Origin: Xenorhabdus griffiniae
Lineage (GTDB): Bacteria; Pseudomonadota; Gammaproteobacteria; Enterobacterales; Enterobacteriaceae
Length of the DNA: 64,000 bases
NCBI RefSeq assembly: GCF_037265215.1
Contig: NZ_CP147737.1
Coordinates: forward strand, 1,644,001 to 1,708,000
Reading direction: 5' to 3'
How positions within the stretch are numbered: the first letter of the stretch is position 1; the number at the start of each line of letters is the position of its first letter. Below, piece by piece: positions 59,912 through 64,000 of the stretch. The position numbers were made by a program, and so were the translations under genes. Below the pieces are notes generated by a model. That model saw only the letters and a program-made list of their open reading frames with translations. It was not told the DNA's origin and did not search any database.

Positions 59912-60109
59912 CTATTGGTGCATACATATGCTATATATCTCTTTAAGACAAAATTGATATTTTTTAGGGTGTTTCATATGTTTGGCACATCTGATACGTG
60001 CGACTTCTTTGCATTGTTCAGATTTATTATTCAATTGTGCTTCCGTTGCAAATGTATTCCATGAGGCTAATAGCAAAATAGCTGTGCATAGAGTCAGTGA
60101 AGTTTTCAT
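59912..60109 (-). CDS. Small secreted cysteine-patterned peptide
   Basis: A 65-residue protein with a Sec signal peptide (MKTSLTLCTAILLLASWNTF, cleavage after AT or FA at about residue 21) and a mature peptide of about 44 residues. The mature part has four Cys with the pattern C-x7-C-x12-C-x7-C, many Lys and Arg, and predicted helical character (CKEVARIRCAKHMKHPKKY region). The pattern would allow two disulphides holding a helical hairpin. AGAGGTTACAAG precedes the ATG. I do not recognise the family. Isolated between the cupin and a type C repeat. Confidence 0.7.
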   Translation of the reverse strand: MKTSLTLCTAILLLASWNTFATEAQLNNKSEQCKEVARIRCAKHMKHPKKYQFCLKEIYSICMHQ

Positions 60110-60154
60110 CTTGTAACCTCTATATAAAATTTAATATTTTTAATATCTTTGCTC

Positions 60155-60259
60155 TATACCAATCGCCTTTCAAGATGCGTCTTATATCTCCCCGCGTAGT
60201 GGGGAGATATAAACCATTACATTGACTTGCAAGCTGCAACTTAAAATTGGATTGGTATA
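60155..60259 (+). repeat. Type C inverted-repeat element, full-length copy 3
   Basis: TATACCAATCGCCTTTCAAG to ATTGGATTGGTATA, with a perfect central stem TTATATCTCCCC / GGGGAGATATAA. Confidence 0.9.
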
Positions 60260-60465
60260 TATCAGAACAAAAACATATTTATAATAAATTTTCTTATCTG
60301 AAATTCCAATCTATTTGGTGTTTTTCTGGGCTGGGTGTGTGAATGGCATATTTAATGGATTGATTTTCCAAAGGGTATTGCTGTTTTTTGTAGTTGGTAA
60401 GGATAACGGTCAGTTGTCTGACTGCATATAATCAATGTTATTCAATTTTTAATTCCATTAATAAA

Positions 60466-60505
60466 AAAGGATAAATAATATAAAAATTAATATTATTTAT
60501 CCTTT
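60466..60505 (-). terminator. Terminator of the PhnA-domain gene
   Basis: AAAGGATAAATAATAT (60466-60481) and ATATTATTTATCCTTT (60490-60505) form a perfect 16-bp stem with an eight-base loop. On the minus strand it ends in a T run. Confidence 0.8.
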
Positions 60506-60528
60506 AAGTAAAAATAGGGTTGTAACCG

Positions 60529-60753
60529 TTATTTATCTACTTTTTTCAGGAAGCAGGTTTTCAGGACTAATCCCTTAATTTTATTGGCATTACATTCAAT
60601 TTCGTCTTCGCGGTGAGTCAGGCGGATATTTTTGATCAGTGTACCGCGTTTCAGTGTCTTGGAAGTACCTTTAACTTTCAAGTCCTTGATAACCTGAACT
60701 GAGTCACCGTCATTCAGTAATGCGCCGTTAGAATCTTTGACTTCGATATCCAT
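60529..60753 (-). CDS. PhnA (YjdM)-domain protein, short form
   Basis: A 74-residue protein equal to the C-terminal domain of YjdM/PhnA: VKDSNGALLNDGDSVQVIKD, LKVKGTSKTLKRGTLIKNIR and KIKGLVLKTCFLKKVDK. The N-terminal zinc ribbon of the full protein (about 35-40 residues) is absent, and the upstream sequence has no good start to extend it. The usual role in phosphonate or zinc-related stress is uncertain; the short form occurs as a stand-alone gene in some bacteria. AGGATTCTATAAG precedes the ATG. Confidence 0.85.
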   Translation of the reverse strand: MDIEVKDSNGALLNDGDSVQVIKDLKVKGTSKTLKRGTLIKNIRLTHREDEIECNANKIKGLVLKTCFLKKVDK

Positions 60754-60895
60754 CTTATAGAATCCTCATGTTTAATTTTGAATCAAACAGGGATTATAGA
60801 GAGAAAAATGATTTTTTTAAAGGTTTGTGGGGTTTTTAAGGGGATAGCTTCTTTTTTTTATGCTTTTTCCATCAGTTATGGACATTGATGTTAAA

Positions 60896-60915
60896 AAGGC
60901 CACATTTGTGGCCTT
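60896..60915 (-). terminator. Terminator of dps
   Basis: AAGGCCACA (60896-60904) pairs with TGTGGCCTT (60907-60915); on the minus strand it is followed by a run of T. Located 28 bases after the dps stop. Confidence 0.85.
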
Positions 60916-60942
60916 AAGTTAATGAAGAATAATATTTTTATT

Positions 60943-61449
60943 TTATTGCTCAATGTTTGCTTCGATAAACCATAAAAATTTGTCAAGATCACGGGATGCC
61001 GCAGTAAACATATCTGCAGTGTCTTCATCTTCTGCATCAATGATCGCCTGACGGATATCATTAGCAACGACAGCATAGCGATCTGCCAGTGCCTTTAGAT
61101 GGTCCTGTACTTCATGAATATCCGTTGGATAGCTTTTCAGGATGGTACGTTTATGCACTTCCTGAACAGTACCTAACGCGGTTCCACCTAATTGAACTGC
61201 TCGTTCTGCGAATATATCAAGGTGTTCCGTGATGGAATTACGAAAATCATCCAACATTTCATGAATGGCGATAAAATTGCGACCACGCATGTTCCAGTGA
61301 GCCTGTTTAGTCAGCATGGATAGGTCGATAAATTGGCTCACCATATGATTTAAGGTCGTAATCGTTCTTTGTTTAATACCTTCATCAAGATTGTTTCGGG
61401 TATAAATAAGACCAGAAGGTTTGGTTTTGAGTAATTTTGCAGTATTCAT
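60943..61449 (-). CDS. dps: DNA starvation/stationary phase protection protein Dps
   Basis: A 168-residue ferritin-like protein that forms a 12-mer shell, oxidises iron with peroxide and condenses DNA in starved cells. The ferroxidase residues are all present: His51 in HWNMRGRNF, His63, Asp67, Asp78 and Glu82. The N-terminal tail has the Lys-rich DNA-binding type sequence ([20 protein letters not shown]). It is adjacent to rhtA, as in E. coli. A stretch of clear promoter elements is not obvious. Confidence 0.97.
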   Translation of the reverse strand: MNTAKLLKTKPSGLIYTRNNLDEGIKQRTITTLNHMVSQFIDLSMLTKQAHWNMRGRNFIAIHEMLDDFRNSITEHLDIFAERAVQLGGTALGTVQEVHKRTILKSYPTDIHEVQDHLKALADRYAVVANDIRQAIIDAEDEDTADMFTAASRDLDKFLWFIEANIEQ

Positions 61450-61641
61450 AATATTGCTCCCTTAATTCTGAGTAATGAGTTATCTCATTAGATAGAATAA
61501 ATTTAGCTGATCATTTGCCGGAAGTCATATTGATTACTTCTATTGAATTGATAGTTATTGTGTTGATCGGTAACACTTTGATAATCCATAAAAATAAAAA
61601 ACCGGAGAGTAAATATTTCTCCGGTTTCAATGAATTATCTC

Positions 61642-61716
61642 TATACGCATTAAACTTCAAGTTGCCATTTACAACATGATATGAAATTACACGCATCTTG
61701 AAGCGAGATGGGTATA
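61642..61716 (+). repeat. Type A inverted-repeat element, short copy 9
   Basis: TATACGCATTAAACTTCAAG to GCGAGATGGGTATA; 75 bases without the central hairpin. Confidence 0.88.
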
Positions 61717-61730
61717 TATGTTTAAAGTCG

Positions 61731-62621
61731 TTATTCTACTTTTTCTATTTTAGTTTTTCTCTTAATGGTCGAAGTGGAGCCTATGGAAGCACAAATAATA
61801 CAGAAAAGGGCAATCCATTGAGACATTGCCAAATGCTCATTAAGGAAAATGATGCCTGATAATGCGCCCAAAGCAGGTTCAAGGCTCATTAATGTCCCGA
61901 ATGTTTTGGCTGGCAGGCGAGTAAGGGCAATCATCTCCAGAGTGTAAGGAAACGCGGTGGATAAAATGGCGATCCCCAGGGCTATCGGCAGTAGAGAAGC
62001 ATCGAACAGGAGTTCAGGACCTGTCTGTATTAATCCGATTGGGAAGAAGATAAAGGCTGCAATAAGTGAGCCGATAGACACTGTCGCGGCACCATAGCCC
62101 GCTCCAGCACGTTGTCCAAAGATAATATAGAGCGCCCAAAAAACACCGGCTCCCAGTGCATACAAAATACCGATAGGATCGAGTGTATTGACGCTATTTC
62201 CGATTGGCAGCAGGAAGCTTAATCCGGCAATAACCAAGGCAATCCAGAGAAAATCCAGAGGACGGCGGGAAGAAAACATGGCTACCGCTAAAGGTCCGGT
62301 AAACTCAAGTGCAACGGCAATGCCGAGCGGAATTCGGGATAAGGACATATAAAACAGGTAGTTCATCGCCCCTAAAGAAATGCCGTAGGCGAAAAGCGGG
62401 AACAATGAAGAACGCTGAAACTTTAACCGCCACGGTTTGAAAATCAGAAATAGAATAATTGTGCCTAATGCAAGTCTCAGGGCTGTGACACCGGGCGCGC
62501 CAATGACAGGAAATATTGTTTTAGCCAGAGAAGCCCCGGCTTGAATTGATGTCATTGACAGTAACAATAAAATCACAGGAAGCAGTGAAAAAGACGCTGC
62601 CCGATGCTTGGAAAGAGACAT
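61731..62621 (-). CDS. rhtA: Threonine/homoserine exporter RhtA
   Basis: A 296-residue EamA-type transporter with ten helices in two repeats. The N-terminal GASLAKTIFPVIGAPGVTALRL and the second-half TRLPAKTFGTLMSLEPALGALSG are typical of RhtA (YbiF), which exports threonine and homoserine. It is next to dps, as in E. coli. A type A repeat lies just downstream of its stop. Confidence 0.93.
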   Translation of the reverse strand: MSLSKHRAASFSLLPVILLLLSMTSIQAGASLAKTIFPVIGAPGVTALRLALGTIILFLIFKPWRLKFQRSSLFPLFAYGISLGAMNYLFYMSLSRIPLGIAVALEFTGPLAVAMFSSRRPLDFLWIALVIAGLSFLLPIGNSVNTLDPIGILYALGAGVFWALYIIFGQRAGAGYGAATVSIGSLIAAFIFFPIGLIQTGPELLFDASLLPIALGIAILSTAFPYTLEMIALTRLPAKTFGTLMSLEPALGALSGIIFLNEHLAMSQWIALFCIICASIGSTSTIKRKTKIEKVE

Positions 62622-62811
62622 TTTAAAGAAACCTCAGTTACAACGTGTTATTTAAGGGCGCCATCTTCGCAGTGAAATGGATATAACTCAACAGTATTAT
62701 CAGTTGTATGCTTGTTAGCAGACGATGCTCCCCTGATGCTTGACCATTTTAATAATTACATTATCCTGTTGGTTGAAATTTATACTAACTGAAAGTAATC
62801 GAGAAAAACTG

Positions 62812-63276
62812 ATGATAATAAGAACGGCTACTATGCGGGATATTGAAGCTATTTTATCTCTTTATAGCATATTGTTTAGTGAAATGGTGGTGTTGCAGCC
62901 GGATAGAATGCAAGCAGCTGAACAAGAGAGAGATTTTATTGTTTCCAACATCAATAACGATAAGTTTCATTTACTGGTTGCGGAAGATGGGAATGGCAAT
63001 ATTAAAGGTTTTGCTATTGCTCAGGAGCAAAAAACACCCCCCTTCAATTGCCTGGTTCCGAGAACTTATGGTCATGTTTTTGACTTAATGGTAAGTCAGG
63101 ATGCCAGAAATCTTGGTGTTGGTCAGAAGTTACTGGCTGGTATGAAAAAGTGGGCGCAAGAAAATCATTATTCACATCTTGAGCTGAGTGTATTATCCCA
63201 GAATGTTGATGCGATACGCTTTTATATCAGAGAAGGGTATCAAGAGGTCAGCAGGACGATGGCAATTATTTTGTGA
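62812..63276 (+). CDS. GNAT-family N-acetyltransferase
   Basis: A 154-residue acetyltransferase. The acetyl-CoA site is in FDLMVSQDARNLGVGQKLLA (motif A) and the end of the fold in LELSVLSQNVDAIRFYIREGYQEVSR (motif B, with NxxAxxFYxxxGF). The start at 62812 (MIIRTATMRDIEAIL) is chosen over the longer frame start at 62740 because it begins the GNAT fold. The substrate cannot be predicted. Divergent from rhtA. Confidence 0.88.
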   Translation: MIIRTATMRDIEAILSLYSILFSEMVVLQPDRMQAAEQERDFIVSNINNDKFHLLVAEDGNGNIKGFAIAQEQKTPPFNCLVPRTYGHVFDLMVSQDARNLGVGQKLLAGMKKWAQENHYSHLELSVLSQNVDAIRFYIREGYQEVSRTMAIIL

Positions 63277-63296
63277 ACAGAAATAATATACGCATT

Positions 63297-63391
63297 AAAC
63301 TTCAAGTTGCAATTTACAACACGATATGAAACCTGATTTCTTCCCGCTTCGCGGGAAGAAATCACACGCATCTTGAAGTTAGATTGGTATA
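63297..63391 (+). repeat. Type A inverted-repeat element, full-length copy 10
   Basis: TATACGCATTAAACTTCAAG to TTAGATTGGTATA. The central stem GATTTCTTCCCGC pairs perfectly with GCGGGAAGAAATC over a three-base loop (63335-63363). Confidence 0.92.
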
Positions 63392-63410
63392 AACAGTAAC
63401 ATTAAGCCAG

Positions 63411-64000
63411 TTAGGAAATAATATTTGCAGCAGTCCGATATTCTTTTAATACTTCATCCATAACCCAACTGGTGCGGGCGGCAGATTCACCTGTGGATGG
63501 ACAATTGCCATTTACTTGTATGTTATTAATCATTGTCTGGATGAATGGCATTTGGATATGTTTTGGATTTTCGAAATGATATTGGTGTAATTGATTATTT
63601 TCGTCATAGTGTGAAATGGGGGAATCACCAAATGTGGCAAAAACGATTTTGCCTTTTGTACCGATAATTTCGACTTTATCCTCACGAGAACTGGCGACAA
63701 AATTCCAAATGCCAACTCCCTGAACATGATTTTCGAACATAAATGACATGGAAACACAGTCTTCGGCGGGATAGGCTTTTGCCTGTGAATTGGCATGTCC
63801 TTTGACTGAGATAATTTTTCCCAGCAGAAAATCCAATATATCCAGTGTATGGCACGCTAAATCAACAAATAAACCACCACCAGATATTTCTGGTTGTACA
63901 AACCAGGGTAAATTATTGGGATCTTGATAGATAGACGCCATTTCCCTAAATTGCATACAATTGACTATCCGTGGTGTACCAATTGCGCCAGAATCAATTA
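63411..64000 (-). CDS. Gfo/Idh/MocA-family oxidoreductase, partial
   Basis: The open frame continues beyond the internal ATG at 63956 to the window edge (reading IDSGAIGTPRIVNCMQFREM), so the N-terminal NAD-binding part lies outside. The visible C-terminal domain carries GGGLFVDLACHTLDILDFLLG, the family segment with the catalytic His, and YPAEDCVSMSFMFEN. Members are NAD(P)-dependent dehydrogenases or dehydratases of sugars and inositols; the substrate is unknown. Confidence 0.85.
   Translation of the reverse strand, partial: IDSGAIGTPRIVNCMQFREMASIYQDPNNLPWFVQPEISGGGLFVDLACHTLDILDFLLGKIISVKGHANSQAKAYPAEDCVSMSFMFENHVQGVGIWNFVASSREDKVEIIGTKGKIVFATFGDSPISHYDENNQLHQYHFENPKHIQMPFIQTMINNIQVNGNCPSTGESAARTSWVMDEVLKEYRTAANIIS

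Larger units (their letters stand above)
60110..60528. other. Region with type C repeat and hairpin, no gene
   Basis: About 420 bases. After the peptide start come about 45 AT-rich promoter bases, a full-length type C repeat (60155-60259), about 200 unassigned bases, and the terminator of the PhnA-domain gene (60466-60505). Confidence 0.5.

Noticed and set aside
59873..60064. Open frame of 63 codons on the plus strand opposite the secreted peptide.
   Set aside because: The minus frame has a proper signal peptide, Cys pattern and ribosome binding site; the plus frame has none of these.

Overview
The window looks like a chromosomal segment of an entomopathogenic enterobacterium of the Xenorhabdus/Photorhabdus group, most likely Xenorhabdus. 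The reasons are: gene order is largely that of the E. coli suc-cyd-tol-aroG-mod-bio-uvrB-moa-ybh region, the proteins are clearly enterobacterial but diverged, the DNA is AT-rich, short palindromic repeats are scattered between genes, and there is a large RHS toxin-like gene of the kind common in these insect pathogens. The genus call is inference from memory of protein families, not from a search.

Layout. 1-4524: end of sucD, then the cytochrome bd operon cydA-cydB-cydX-ybgE behind a long leader with an FNR-like site. 4595-10032: ybgC-tolQ-tolR-tolA and tolB-pal-cpoB, the cell-envelope Tol-Pal system. 10189-10527: two tRNA-Lys genes and a decayed third copy. 10660-13664: pnuC (without the usual neighbour nadA), aroG and gpmA. 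13894-20601: a CPBP membrane protease, then the molybdate locus modF, modE, acrZ, modABC. 20662-23377: ybhA, pgl and an orphan, possibly VapA-like gene. 23795-28780: the complete biotin cluster bioA / bioBFCD around a BirA operator. 29382-32281: uvrB, whose last codons are replaced by an IS5-type insertion. 32431-35915: yvcK-type gene and moaACDE behind a Moco riboswitch. 36088-47312: ybhL broken by a 7-bp tandem duplication, a TetR/MFS pair, the ybhGFSR exporter with its regulator cecR, rhlE and dusC. 48058-54252: a frameshifted hypothetical gene followed by a 1692-residue RHS protein with an AT-rich variable C-terminus, the pair being flanked by imperfect direct repeats. 55094-64000: glsB, sseA, a small membrane protein, dinG, a dead SDR fragment, a cupin, a small cysteine-patterned secreted peptide, a PhnA-domain protein, dps, rhtA, a GNAT acetyltransferase and the 3' part of a Gfo/Idh/MocA dehydrogenase.

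The functional themes are linked: modABC imports molybdate under ModE control, moaACDE turns it into molybdenum cofactor under a cofactor-sensing leader RNA, and uvrB/dinG provide DNA-damage functions. The most unusual parts are the RHS module with its flanking duplication, three families of small inverted-repeat elements (A, B, C) occurring 16 times in 64 kb, one of which has an empty-site paralogue inside the window, and the small secreted peptide with a twin C-x7-C pattern.
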